64,000 bases of DNA from an uncultured Flavobacteriales bacterium (GTDB taxonomy: Bacteria; Bacteroidota; Bacteroidia; Flavobacteriales_D; Crocinitomicaceae): positions 152,322-216,321 of the forward strand of contig CAJAII010000020.1 in the NCBI GenBank assembly GCA_903939755.1. Reading direction: 5' to 3'. This document shows positions 1 to 8,406 of this stretch, piece after piece. The position numbers were made by a program, and so were the translations under genes. The notes under the pieces are model-generated. The model made no database searches, had not been told where the DNA came from, and saw only the letters and a list, made by a program, of their open reading frames with translations. How positions within the stretch are numbered: position 1 is the stretch's first letter; the number at the start of each line of letters is the position of its first letter.

Positions 1-158
1 CCTACACCTGGAGGTCCCCAAAGAATCATTGATGGAACCATTCCCCCATCTAAGGCTCGGCGAAGTGATGCATCAGGATTTAAAAGGTGTTCTTGCCCAA
101 TATATTCATCCAATTTCTTTGGACGCATACGTTCGGCTAGCGGGCTTGTAAAATTCAT
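1..158 (-). CDS. rarA: RarA/MgsA AAA+ ATPase, 5' part only (runs off the left edge)
   Basis: This is the first 52 codons of a reverse-strand gene that starts at an ATG at 158-156 and leaves the window at base 1. The visible protein begins [19 protein letters not shown], continues with IGQEHLL, and ends in ILWGPPGVG, the start of the Walker A loop. That order (PLAERMRP, then GQEHLL, then LWGPPG) is typical of RarA/MgsA, the clamp-loader-related ATPase that acts at stalled replication forks. RuvB shares the GQ and GPPG elements but not the PLAERMRP opening. It lies downstream of rpsA on the same strand and is separated from it by a terminator hairpin, so it is probably transcribed separately. 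Confidence 0.85.
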   Translation of the reverse strand, partial: MNFTSPLAERMRPKKLDEYIGQEHLLNPDASLRRALDGGMVPSMILWGPPGV

Positions 159-202
159 TAGGTAAATTTAATGGCATTCGATGAGTATTGTCACATTTTT
201 GC

Positions 203-230
203 AAAAAAAAAGAGGCCCGAAAGCCTCTTT
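203..230 (-). terminator. Rho-independent terminator of rpsA
   Basis: Read on the minus strand, an 8-bp stem (209-216 pairing with 223-230, AAAGAGGC/GCCTCTTT) with a 6-nt loop is followed by a run of T corresponding to the A tract at 203-211. It begins about 20 bases after the rpsA stop codon and precedes rarA, so it should end the S1 transcript. Confidence 0.85.
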
Positions 231-249
231 ACCTTGTATGTTAAAGAAA

Positions 250-2088
250 TTACTCTTCTTTTTCCATTTTCTCTTTTAGAGCTGAAAGCGCATCCAAATC
301 ACCTAAAGTAGATTTTTCAGAATTTTTATTGTTGGCTTTAACAGCTTGATCTGTACTTGAACCAGCTCCTGCTTTTTTATTGGATGCTTTTGTTGTTTTA
401 GCAGTTCCTGTTGCAGTTGCAGCTGAAGTAGCAGTAGAGGATGATGTAGGTCGATCTTCTCCTTCTTCAAATAAACGAGTGTGAGAAACAACGATCTTTT
501 TTGATTCTTTATTAAACTCAATTACTTTGAATTCTAATACTTCCTCAAGAACAGCATTGTTACCATCTTCTTTTCTCATGTGTTTAGCAGGACAAATACC
601 TTCAACACCATAAGGAAGTGAAACAATTCCTGATTTATCTTTCATTTCGATAATCGTTCCTTGATGAACAGATCCTTCTTCAAATGTAGATTCGAATACA
701 TCCCATGGATTTTCTTCCAATTGTTTATGTCCTAATGAAATTCGACGATTTTCTCTATCAATTTCCAAAACAATCACATTCATTTCATCATTTACTTTAC
801 AAAATTCTGAAGGATGTTTAATTTTCTTTTGCCAAGATAGATCAGAGATGTGAATTAATCCATCTACTCCTTCTTCTAATTCAACAAAAACTCCAAAATT
901 GGTAAAGTTTCTAACTTTTGCCGTGTGTTTTGTCTCAACAGCGTATTTAGATTCAATCGCTTCCCAAGGATCTGGCATTAATTGCTTAATTCCAAGTGAC
1001 ATTTTGCGTTCTTCTCTATCAAGTGTTAAAATAACAGCATCAACAGCATCGCCAATTTTCAAGAAATCTTGAGCCGAACGTAAGTGTTGTGACCAACTCA
1101 TTTCTGATACGTGAATTAATCCTTCCACGCCAGCTGCAATTTCTACAAATGCACCGTAATCAGCCATAACAACCACTTTTCCGGCTATTTTATCACCAAC
1201 GTTAAGTGCTGTATCCAATGCATCCCATGGATGTGGTTGCAATTGTTTTAATCCTAAAGCAATACGTTTTTTCTCGTCATCAAAGTCAAGAATAACCACA
1301 TTGATTTTCTGATCTAGTTCTAATAACTCTTCTGGGTGTGTAACACGTCCCCATGATAAGTCGGTAATGTGAATAAGACCGTCAACACCTCCTAAATCGA
1401 TGAATACACCGTAAGAAGTGATGTTTTTAACGATACCTTCTAATACCTGACCTTTTTCAAGACCTGAAATAATTTGTTTTTTCTGTTCTTCGATTTCCGC
1501 TTCGATAAGGGCTTTATGTGAAACAACAACATTTCTGAATTCTTCATTGATTTTAACAACTTTGAATTCCATGTTTTTTCCAACATACACATCGTAATCA
1601 CGAATTGGTTTCACATCGATTTGAGATCCTGGTAAGAAAGCTTCTATTCCAAAAACATCTACAATTAATCCACCTTTTGTTCTGCATTTCACGAAACCTG
1701 TAATGATTTCTCCTGTTCGAAGTACATCATTAACACGTAACCAAGCGCTATGCATTCTAGCCGTTCTGTGGGATACAACAAGTTGCCCTGTTTTGTCTTC
1801 TTGACATTCAACATAAATGTCAACTAAATCACCCACTTTTAAATCTGGATTGTACCTGAATTCGTTTGATGCGATAACCCCTTCAGATTTGTAACCGATA
1901 TTTACGATTACTTCTTTCTTTGTGATAATTGCTACGGTTCCCTTAATTACTTCTTTTTCGTTAATTAATGTAAGGGTTTTTTCGTACTGATCAGACATTT
2001 CCGATCTTTCGATTAGGGTATAACCATCTAGGTTTAACGCTTCCCAATCAAAATCTGCAGTTCCCTGCGTTCTTTTATCTTCTGCCAT
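250..2088 (-). CDS. rpsA: 30S ribosomal protein S1
   Basis: This 612-residue protein contains six S1 RNA-binding domains, at roughly residues 44-110, 128-195, 213-283, 298-370, 385-456 and 470-537. The later ones carry repeats of the GLIHISDLSW type. S1 holds mRNA on the 30S subunit, which matters in Bacteroidota because leaders usually lack Shine-Dalgarno sequences. After about residue 545 comes a low-complexity Ala/Thr/Lys/Ser tail ending in LGDLDALSALKEKMEKEE, a kind of tail I associate with Bacteroidota S1 proteins. The gene stands alone, with its own promoter (-7 box at 2183-2190) and terminator (203-230). The ATG at 2088 fits a leader of about 90 nt. Confidence 0.97.
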   Translation of the reverse strand: MAEDKRTQGTADFDWEALNLDGYTLIERSEMSDQYEKTLTLINEKEVIKGTVAIITKKEVIVNIGYKSEGVIASNEFRYNPDLKVGDLVDIYVECQEDKTGQLVVSHRTARMHSAWLRVNDVLRTGEIITGFVKCRTKGGLIVDVFGIEAFLPGSQIDVKPIRDYDVYVGKNMEFKVVKINEEFRNVVVSHKALIEAEIEEQKKQIISGLEKGQVLEGIVKNITSYGVFIDLGGVDGLIHITDLSWGRVTHPEELLELDQKINVVILDFDDEKKRIALGLKQLQPHPWDALDTALNVGDKIAGKVVVMADYGAFVEIAAGVEGLIHVSEMSWSQHLRSAQDFLKIGDAVDAVILTLDREERKMSLGIKQLMPDPWEAIESKYAVETKHTAKVRNFTNFGVFVELEEGVDGLIHISDLSWQKKIKHPSEFCKVNDEMNVIVLEIDRENRRISLGHKQLEENPWDVFESTFEEGSVHQGTIIEMKDKSGIVSLPYGVEGICPAKHMRKEDGNNAVLEEVLEFKVIEFNKESKKIVVSHTRLFEEGEDRPTSSSTATSAATATGTAKTTKASNKKAGAGSSTDQAVKANNKNSEKSTLGDLDALSALKEKMEKEE

Positions 2089-2182
2089 TTGGCTTTATGT
2101 TTTGTATTTCTCTTGTCTCTACTCAAGGGAAAGGGATTTATAAAATGTCGATTAGATAGAGATTCGACGCTTAATTCGGGTG

Positions 2183-2190
2183 CAAAGATA
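2183..2190 (-). promoter_or_regulatory. Promoter -7 box of rpsA
   Basis: On the minus strand this reads TATCTTTG followed by CACC, a perfect match to the Bacteroidota TAnnTTTG element. No TTG is found at the usual -33 distance. Transcription would start near 2177, giving a leader of about 90 nt. Confidence 0.6.
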
Positions 2191-2372
2191 GTATTTTCTT
2201 TTGTAGTTGGAAATAGTTTGATGGATTTTTTTTTGTTGAGAAACAATATTTTACAATAAAATATCTGACTTTATGATCGTTTTATTTTTTGTCTCGATTG
2301 ACAAAGAGAGGATGAAGAAAATTTTGAAACGTAAGCGATACCGAAAAGCGCTTGTCGTTCGATAGAAGTGTC

Positions 2373-2419
2373 TCTCGGCTCCGCTCGATTCACTTAAGGG
2401 GCATCGAGCGGAGTCGAGA
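2373..2419. repeat. REP-like inverted repeat
   Basis: Two 17-base arms, 2373-2389 (TCTCGGCTCCGCTCGAT) and 2403-2419 (ATCGAGCGGAGTCGAGA), are complementary except for one G/A position. They flank a 13-base loop. The G+C-rich arms stand out from the AT-rich surroundings. They resemble the 'GAGCGGAGTCGAGA' palindromes that recur between genes in flavobacteria. No T tract follows on either strand, so a simple terminator is unlikely. Confidence 0.7.
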
Positions 2420-2539
2420 TGCACCCATTCAATCGAGAATTGATTTTTTCTTTCTTTTGTACTTGTGCTGAGCTTGCCGTAGTATCAAGACAAAAGGACA
2501 AATAATAGAAAGTCCGATTTTTTATCTGACAAAAGTTCT

Positions 2540-3124
2540 TCAATTATCATTCGGGTCCAGCGGGAATTGGGAAATTAGTTGAAATTTAGGACCTTGTTTA
2601 TTCATGCATTCCTTCCAAAAATCATCTGATGTTGAGGAAAGGATTTCATTTTCAGTTATATTACTGACCGCCACCCAGGCATGTTCTTTCATTTCATCTT
2701 CAAGTTGTTGGTAATCCCAACCCGAATACCCAATAAAAAAACGAATTTCTTTCAGTAAACTTGGTTCTTGATCTAGCAATTCTCTAAGGGATTCATAATC
2801 ACCACCAAAATAAAGATTCCCTACTATTTGTTCTGAGTCTTTTAACCTACTGCCAAGTGAGTGAATATAAAATAAGTTATTCTCTTCTACTGGTCCTCCA
2901 ATACTTATCCTTGAGGGGATTTCTATAAAATCCCCTTCGTTTTGATTTAAATCGAGTTCAATAAAGTTGTTTAATACGAAGCCAAAAGTTTCTTTTTTAT
3001 TGTGTCGGCAAAGTAAAATTGCCACCCTGGTGAAATAGGGATCATTAATAAATGGATCGGAAAGTAAGAGGCATCCCTGTGTTGCTTTACGATTATTTTT
3101 AAAGGATAAATCTAATTTTTTCAT
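2540..3124 (-). CDS. YqgE/AlgH family protein
   Basis: This 194-residue protein has the YqgE/AlgH fold signature: an N-terminal GCLLLSDPFINDPYF, then FGFVLNN, then ISIGGPVEENNLFYIHS, and FFIGYSGWDYQQLEDE in the second half. The family is widespread but its biochemical role is not settled. AlgH was linked to alginate regulation in Pseudomonas, and no such link is implied here. Length and motifs are complete. It is divergent from the Ppx/GppA gene, and the 68-bp gap between them contains promoter sequence for the latter. Confidence 0.9.
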   Translation of the reverse strand: MKKLDLSFKNNRKATQGCLLLSDPFINDPYFTRVAILLCRHNKKETFGFVLNNFIELDLNQNEGDFIEIPSRISIGGPVEENNLFYIHSLGSRLKDSEQIVGNLYFGGDYESLRELLDQEPSLLKEIRFFIGYSGWDYQQLEDEMKEHAWVAVSNITENEILSSTSDDFWKECMNKQGPKFQLISQFPLDPNDN

Positions 3125-3175
3125 AATTTACTTTGATCTATTTACAAACATACGATGAACTTTGTTTTGAATTTC

Positions 3176-3183
3176 TAACTTTG
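3176..3183 (+). promoter_or_regulatory. Promoter -7 box of the Ppx/GppA gene
   Basis: TAACTTTG matches TAnnTTTG exactly and ends 9 bases before the ATG at 3193. No TTG at the -33 position was found. If used, the leader is only a few nucleotides long. Confidence 0.5.
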
Positions 3184-3192
3184 CCTTAAATT

Positions 3193-4071
3193 ATGAAATA
3201 CGCCGCAGTCGATATAGGAACAAATGCAGCACGATTACTCGTTGGGGAGATTGCGTCAAATCAGGGAGGTATTTTTATTAAAAAGATCTCCTATACAAGA
3301 CTTCCTTTGCGTTTAGGGGATGATGTTTTTGAAGATGGTAAAATCTCTAAAAATAAAGCGGAAGCTTTCGTGAAAACGATGAAGGCTTTTAAATTGATTA
3401 CCGAAATATTCGATGTGGATGAAGTCCGCGCTGTTTCAACATCTGCCATGCGTGAGTCTTCCAATGCGGCAAAAATTACAGATCGTATTTTAAAAGAAAC
3501 AGGTATTAATCTTGAAATTATTTCAGGAAATGAAGAAGCGGAATTAATTTTTAGTAATTTTTTGATTATTAAAATGGATTTTTCAGTTCCTTTCATTGTG
3601 ATTGATGTGGGGGGGGGTTCTACTGAAATAAGTGTTTTTGAACATGGCCAACGCGTTGCTTCCATGTCATTTAATGTTGGGACAATTAGAATCTTAAAAG
3701 GAAAGTCGGATCCTTCAGTTTGGGCAAATATGCACGATTGGATAATAAAATATGTTGACTTATCCAGCGAACACCGCATATTTGGAACGGGAGGGAATAT
3801 AAATAAAGCACATAAAATGTTGGGGAATAGTTTCGAAGAGCCCATTTTATTAACTGAAATGAAAGCGCTACGGGATAAATTGGCCTCGCTTTCGAATGAT
3901 GAACGAATCAATCAATATCAATTGAAGCCAGATAGGGCGGATGTAATTGTCCCTGCACTCGATATTTACAGTTATATTTTAAATGAAATTGGAGCGGACT
4001 CCTTGTTGGTTCCTAAAGTTGGATTAGCGGATGGATTGATATACGAGATGTATAAAAAAAATAAAAAATAA
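3193..4071 (+). CDS. Ppx/GppA-type exopolyphosphatase / pppGpp phosphatase
   Basis: The 292-residue protein belongs to the actin/Hsp70-like Ppx/GppA phosphatases. It opens with AVDIGTNAARLLVGEI (phosphate-1 loop) and has FIVIDVGGGSTEISVF (phosphate-2 loop) near residue 140, then FGTGGNINKA and the late motif VPALDIYSYIL. It is the short form, with no C-terminal HD-like extension. The family hydrolyses polyphosphate or the gamma phosphate of pppGpp, and the sequence cannot decide between them. Its stop overlaps the hisS start by one base (TAATG), so the two genes are probably translated together. A run of G at the GGGS codons leaves the frame intact. Confidence 0.9.
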   Translation: MKYAAVDIGTNAARLLVGEIASNQGGIFIKKISYTRLPLRLGDDVFEDGKISKNKAEAFVKTMKAFKLITEIFDVDEVRAVSTSAMRESSNAAKITDRILKETGINLEIISGNEEAELIFSNFLIIKMDFSVPFIVIDVGGGSTEISVFEHGQRVASMSFNVGTIRILKGKSDPSVWANMHDWIIKYVDLSSEHRIFGTGGNINKAHKMLGNSFEEPILLTEMKALRDKLASLSNDERINQYQLKPDRADVIVPALDIYSYILNEIGADSLLVPKVGLADGLIYEMYKKNKK

Positions 4072-5444
4072 TGAGTCAAAAACCTTCCATTCCGAAAGGA
4101 ACCCGTGATTTTTTACCTTTAGATGTTGCAAAACGTACCTATTTGTTCTCTGTGATACGAAAAGTATTTCAACTCCATGGATTCCTGCCTATTGAAACGC
4201 CTAGTTTTGAATTGTCTCAAACCTTAATGGGTAAATATGGGGAAGAAGGCGATCGATTGATTTTTCGAATTTTAAATTCCGGTGAGAAGGTTAAAAAAGC
4301 AGATGTCGAAGCGCTTAATAGTGGTAATTTACAGCGATTTGCCAGTTCTATTTCAGAAAAAGCGTTAAGGTATGATTTAACGGTGCCTTTTGCTCGCTTT
4401 GTTTCGCAGCATCAAAATGACTTAACTTTTCCATTTAAACGTTACCAGATTCAACCTGTATGGCGAGCAGATCGCCCGCAACACGGAAGGTACCAGGAAT
4501 TTTATCAATGTGACGGCGATATTGTTGGAAGTGATTCGTTAATGAATGAAGTGGAGTTCATTCAAATTGTGGATGCCGTTTTGTCGGAACTTGCCATTCC
4601 ATCTTTCACAATTAAAGTAAATAATCGCAAAATTTTAAGCGGTATTGCCGAAGTGTGCGGTGAAGAAAAACAGCTCGTTACCATAACAGTGGCACTCGAT
4701 AAATTAGATAAAATTGGTCAGGATGGTGTTGTTGCTGAATTGGAATCAAAAGGAATTAGTTCCTTAGCTATTGAAAAAATAAAGCCGCTATTTTCGTTGA
4801 AAGGAACTCCTTCTGAACAACTTACTATTTTATCCGATTATTTAAGCGATTCTGAAATTGGTTTAAAAGGAATTGAAGAGGTAAAATTTGTTATAGATAC
4901 GGTAAGTGATCTGGGATTAATCAGTGGTAAAATAGAATTTGATGTGACGCTTGCTAGAGGACTAAATTACTATACGGGCGCAATTGTAGAAGTGAAAGCG
5001 GATAATGTAAATATGGGGAGTATTTGTGGAGGAGGTAGATACGATGATTTAACAGCAACTTTTGGCTTGTCTGGGATGTCGGGTGTTGGTATTTCTTTTG
5101 GGGCAGATCGGATATTTGATGTCTTAGAAGAACTTAATTTGTTTCCAGCAGTTGTTTCCAAAGGGTTATCATTGATGTTTGTCAATTTTGGTGAAAATGA
5201 GTCATTAACATCTCTAAAACTTGCAAAAGAGCTAAGGTTATTAAATATTGATTGTGAGGTATATCCAAGTGCTGTTAAGTTACAAAAGCAACTCAAATAT
5301 GCACATGAGCGTGGCTGTGTTTGGGTGGCAATTTTGGGTGAAGAAGAGTTGAAAAATAGTCAAATTACGCTGAAAAATATGGTGAATGGCGAGCAAACAA
5401 AAGTGGCCATAAATGACTTCGTTCAAGTAGTTAGTAAAATGTAA
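4071..5444 (+). CDS. hisS: Histidyl-tRNA synthetase
   Basis: At 457 residues this is a class II histidyl-tRNA synthetase. Visible elements are the N-terminal KGTRDFLP, motif 2 (FKRYQIQPVWRADRPQHGRYQEF), the histidine-specific LARGLNYYTGAIVEV, the class II motif 3 region with SGVGISFGADRI, and the C-terminal anticodon-binding domain from about residue 365. It charges tRNA-His in the cytosol. The ATG shares one base with the stop codon of the upstream Ppx/GppA gene, which suggests translational coupling. The product is complete and ordinary. Confidence 0.97.
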   Translation: MSQKPSIPKGTRDFLPLDVAKRTYLFSVIRKVFQLHGFLPIETPSFELSQTLMGKYGEEGDRLIFRILNSGEKVKKADVEALNSGNLQRFASSISEKALRYDLTVPFARFVSQHQNDLTFPFKRYQIQPVWRADRPQHGRYQEFYQCDGDIVGSDSLMNEVEFIQIVDAVLSELAIPSFTIKVNNRKILSGIAEVCGEEKQLVTITVALDKLDKIGQDGVVAELESKGISSLAIEKIKPLFSLKGTPSEQLTILSDYLSDSEIGLKGIEEVKFVIDTVSDLGLISGKIEFDVTLARGLNYYTGAIVEVKADNVNMGSICGGGRYDDLTATFGLSGMSGVGISFGADRIFDVLEELNLFPAVVSKGLSLMFVNFGENESLTSLKLAKELRLLNIDCEVYPSAVKLQKQLKYAHERGCVWVAILGEEELKNSQITLKNMVNGEQTKVAINDFVQVVSKM

Positions 5445-5484
5445 CTAATTTTAGTTTTTAGATTATTTTTTTAAATTCTTACTT

Positions 5485-6036
5485 ATGAAACTTTCCTTTT
5501 TATTTATTTTATTTTCAACCTTGGCAATCTGTCAAACATGGACCGCTGAAGAGTTAGCGAAAGCCAATACTTGTGCCAATATCAATTACCTAACAAAAAT
5601 TGAAAAAGAAGTAATTCAATACGTGAATCTAGCAAGAATGTATCCTGCTAAATATGCAAAAATTGAATTAGTAGATGCTAATAAAACGACAACGTATTAT
5701 AAGTCCTTAATAAAAACGCTAAATTCAATGAAGCCGGTTCTTCCCTTAAGCATAGATAAAAAGGCGTATGAATCTGCAAAGTGTTTTGCACTAGAACAAG
5801 GTCCTACTGGAGAAATTGGTCACGATAGAAAAAATTGCGAATCGTATTTTTTTGGTGAATGTTGCTCGTATGGGATGGCTAGCGGAAGAAGTGTCGTTAG
5901 ACAATTACTCATCGATGAAGGTGTACCTTCTCTTGGACACAGAGAAATTTGTTTGACAGCTGGATATACGGCTATAGGCGTTAGTTTTCAAGACCACAAA
6001 GTTTACGGATCTTGTTGCGTCTTAGATTTTGTGTAA
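5485..6036 (+). CDS. Secreted CAP (SCP/PR1) domain protein
   Basis: The 183-residue product starts with a short signal peptide (about residues 1-16, ending IC/Q). A CAP-like domain follows: VIQYVNLARMYPAKYAK for the first helix, the IGHDRKN segment, SYGMASGRSVVRQLLIDEG and LGHREICLTAGYTAIGVSF, the usual CAP finger motifs. It is cysteine-rich (eight or nine Cys, including CCSYG and SCCV), which suggests disulfides outside the cytoplasm. CAP proteins are extracellular, with varied and often unknown roles. It has no T9SS tail and lies 40 bp after hisS, at the head of the secreted-protein block. Confidence 0.8.
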   Translation: MKLSFLFILFSTLAICQTWTAEELAKANTCANINYLTKIEKEVIQYVNLARMYPAKYAKIELVDANKTTTYYKSLIKTLNSMKPVLPLSIDKKAYESAKCFALEQGPTGEIGHDRKNCESYFFGECCSYGMASGRSVVRQLLIDEGVPSLGHREICLTAGYTAIGVSFQDHKVYGSCCVLDFV

Positions 6037-6127
6037 TTAGTTGCTTCGCTACTGCTAAAACAATTAATTCCTTATTTATTGAATATTTAATCATATATTT
6101 AACATTAAGTTCATCTTAATTTAATAT

Positions 6128-7252
6128 ATGAAACAATTTTTACTCTGTGTTTTTTTAGTAATTACAACATTTTCACAAAGTCAATATTGTATGTTGGCTG
6201 GACCAACATCAACGGTTGATTCAAATGTAAAATCAGTTCAAATGTCGGGTGTTGTAGGCACTATTAGCCATCTTGGATGTCCAGGTGTATTAGGTGTTCA
6301 GAATTTAACAACTCAGAATGTCACACTAAATGCGGGTAGTACCTATTCATTAAGTGTTGAGTTTGGAACCTGTGGAGGTAATTATGCGGGGGCAGGTCAA
6401 GTTTGGATTGATTTTGATCAAAACATGGTTTTTGACCCAAGTGAATCTGTTGGTACTTGGGTGGGTACACCTCCTTCTGTAGTAACTGTTTTTGTGATTA
6501 ATGTTCCTGCCAATGCGCAAAATGGAATTACTAGAATGCGCATTACCCAAAAGGAACAAGGGGTGTTGCCGCTAGATCCTTGTGCTAGTTTTCAATGGGG
6601 ATCTACCATGGATTTTGGGATAACTATCGCAAATGGAATGGATTGTTCAGGATATATCGGTGATAATACCAATGACCCAATTATCGTTTCTGCCATTCCT
6701 TTTTCGGATACGCGTGATAATTCCTATTGTTATTCTAATGATAATTTGGTCTATAATTCACCTGATATTTATTATCGATATGATGTGGCTCCTATTTATA
6801 ACTTTTTAAATTTAAGTCTTTGCGGTGCTTCTTTTGATACCTTCTTGAGCGTCATTGATCTAAATGGAAATGTCATTGCCTATAATGACGATAATTGTGG
6901 TAGTCAATCGTCGCTTAGTTTTTCAACTTTAGGCCTCGGTACAGTCTTTATTATCGTGGAAGGTTGGGGAAATCAAATGGGTTCTTACACACTAAATATG
7001 GAATCATCCGATGTGGGGCTTCACGATGTAATGGGTGATAATAGTTCGCTATATCCTAATCCAAACCAGGGGGAATTCAATACGACTTCGGTTGTGGGAC
7101 CTGTAAAAATTTACAATTTAATGGGTGCACTGGTTTTTGAAACTGTTTTGATTGATACTAATCACATCAATGCAAGCGTGCTTCCAAATGGAACTTACTT
7201 TGTTCAAACTCCTGAGCAGGTGAGCCTTCAAAAATTAATCATCAATAAATAG
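6128..7252 (+). CDS. Secreted GEVED-domain protein with T9SS sorting domain
   Basis: This 374-residue protein has a signal peptide (about residues 1-18, ending FSQS). A GEVED-type domain follows, with GQVWIDFDQNMVFDPSESVG and ITRMRITQ at about residues 85-140. A beta-rich region comes next with SPDIYYRYDV and TFLSVIDLNGNVIAYNDDNC, typical of proteins displayed on flavobacterial surfaces. From about residue 307 it carries a type A T9SS C-terminal domain (YPNPNQGEF, then VKIYNLMG, then LPNGTYFV and KLIINK). It should cross the outer membrane by the type IX system. Its ligand or substrate is unknown. The gene ends 5 bp before the first Kelch gene. Confidence 0.85.
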   Translation: MKQFLLCVFLVITTFSQSQYCMLAGPTSTVDSNVKSVQMSGVVGTISHLGCPGVLGVQNLTTQNVTLNAGSTYSLSVEFGTCGGNYAGAGQVWIDFDQNMVFDPSESVGTWVGTPPSVVTVFVINVPANAQNGITRMRITQKEQGVLPLDPCASFQWGSTMDFGITIANGMDCSGYIGDNTNDPIIVSAIPFSDTRDNSYCYSNDNLVYNSPDIYYRYDVAPIYNFLNLSLCGASFDTFLSVIDLNGNVIAYNDDNCGSQSSLSFSTLGLGTVFIIVEGWGNQMGSYTLNMESSDVGLHDVMGDNSSLYPNPNQGEFNTTSVVGPVKIYNLMGALVFETVLIDTNHINASVLPNGTYFVQTPEQVSLQKLIINK

Positions 7253-7257
7253 TAGTT

Positions 7258-8406
7258 ATGAAACGAAACTCACTTTTTTTCTTAGTACTATTTTTTTATC
7301 TCAATGCTGCTTTTGCAGGTGATTGGATTCAAAAAGCATCTTTTGGTGGAACAGGAAGACACAGAGCATCTGGATGTGCTACTACAAATAAAGGGTATAT
7401 GGGGCTCGGGCATGTTAATGGCGCCGGAGCCAATATTAATTACAATGATTGGTGGGAATATGATCCCGCTTCTAATTCGTGGACTCAAAAAGCAAATTAT
7501 CCAGTTGGAAATTATGCCGCTATATCTTTTACAGTGAATGACCAGCCTTACGTGGGAGGTGGCGCAGCTTTAAACGGTGAATTTTATCGCTTTAATCCAC
7601 AAGCAAATGCATGGATGCCCATAACAGCTTGTCCTTTCTTCTTTCCAACCGATACACAGGGATTTTCAATCAATGATAAAGGATATGTTTACAATCAAAA
7701 TCAATTAGCCGAATACGATCCTCAACTTGATGCTTGGTCATTGAAAACAAACGCGCCTGTAAATTTTACGAATTGGAGTTGCTGTTTTGCTATTGAAGGA
7801 AGTGGATTTATTAAGCAAGGAGCATTATTATATGAATTTAAGCCTTTAGAAAACTCATGGATTCAACGCGCAAATTTCCCGGGAGTTTGCACAGGAGGAA
7901 GTTCAGGTTTTGCTATTAATCAAAAAGGTTTTGTAACGTGTGGATACGTAGGTGGATTAGCAGTATTAACCAATCAAGCTTGGTATTTTTCTCCAGGCAC
8001 GAATACTTGGATTGCAGCGGAAGATTTTCCCGGAACAAGTAGGCGATTCCCTGTAGCTTTTGCCATACATGATAAAGGGTATTTTGGAACGGGAACGAAT
8101 GGGGTTAATTTCAATGATTTTTGGCAATATAACCCCGTGGATGATGTAAGTTCTTTGTCCGAACTTGATACCCAAGTTTCTTTTTTTCCTAATCCTACCA
8201 GTGATTTTTTAAATATCAAATTTGCCGGATTTCAAGAAGAATTAACGTATGAGTTCATCAACTTGTCAGGTCAAATCATGTTGAAAGGTAATTGTAGTTC
8301 CAATAATTCGATGATTGATGTTAAGTGTCTCCCAAGAGGTTCTTATATTCTCAGCTTGCGAAAAGACGGTTCTTTTCTATTTTCAGATCAAATTCTACTG
8401 TTATGA
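7258..8406 (+). CDS. Secreted Kelch-repeat protein with T9SS sorting domain (first of three)
   Basis: The 382-residue product has a signal peptide (residues 1-20, ending AFA). About six Kelch-type blades follow, each recognisable by a W-Q-K-A start, a GY/GTG or GF turn and a YNP or YDP element (for example WEYDPASNSWTQKANYP). They should fold into a beta-propeller. From about residue 300 there is a T9SS type A domain (FFPNPTSDFLNI, LPRGSYILSL). It is the first of three tandem paralogues, and its stop overlaps the next start by ATGA. Some Kelch propellers bind carbohydrate or protein, but none of the motifs here assigns a ligand or a catalytic role. Confidence 0.88.
   Translation: MKRNSLFFLVLFFYLNAAFAGDWIQKASFGGTGRHRASGCATTNKGYMGLGHVNGAGANINYNDWWEYDPASNSWTQKANYPVGNYAAISFTVNDQPYVGGGAALNGEFYRFNPQANAWMPITACPFFFPTDTQGFSINDKGYVYNQNQLAEYDPQLDAWSLKTNAPVNFTNWSCCFAIEGSGFIKQGALLYEFKPLENSWIQRANFPGVCTGGSSGFAINQKGFVTCGYVGGLAVLTNQAWYFSPGTNTWIAAEDFPGTSRRFPVAFAIHDKGYFGTGTNGVNFNDFWQYNPVDDVSSLSELDTQVSFFPNPTSDFLNIKFAGFQEELTYEFINLSGQIMLKGNCSSNNSMIDVKCLPRGSYILSLRKDGSFLFSDQILLL

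Larger units (their letters stand above)
2089..2539. other. Long spacer between yqgE and rpsA
   Basis: No credible gene is seen in these 451 bases. The right part (about 2325-2500) is richer in G+C than its surroundings. It holds the inverted repeat at 2373-2419 and, at about 2467-2489, a segment containing GCTGAGCTTGCCG that resembles short repeats scattered in flavobacterial genomes (from memory, not searched). The left part holds the rpsA promoter and leader. Confidence 0.6.

Noticed and set aside
3607..3618. A run of G in the Ppx/GppA gene as a possible programmed frameshift site
   Set aside because: The run encodes the invariant VGGGS loop, the frame continues intact to the family's normal end, and no alternative product follows in another frame.
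3291..3911. A 206-codon open frame on the minus strand
   Set aside because: It lies wholly inside the Ppx/GppA gene in another frame, has no recognisable domain, and the plus-strand gene has complete family motifs.
5443..5460. A terminator after hisS (AACTAA/TTAGTT followed by T)
   Set aside because: The stem is six A/T-rich base pairs with a two-base loop, too weak to call in an AT-rich spacer.
8325..8402. A longer N-terminus for the second Kelch protein
   Set aside because: The extension is basic and lies inside the previous gene. The ATG at 8403 gives a proper signal peptide and the same ATGA coupling as the other junctions.
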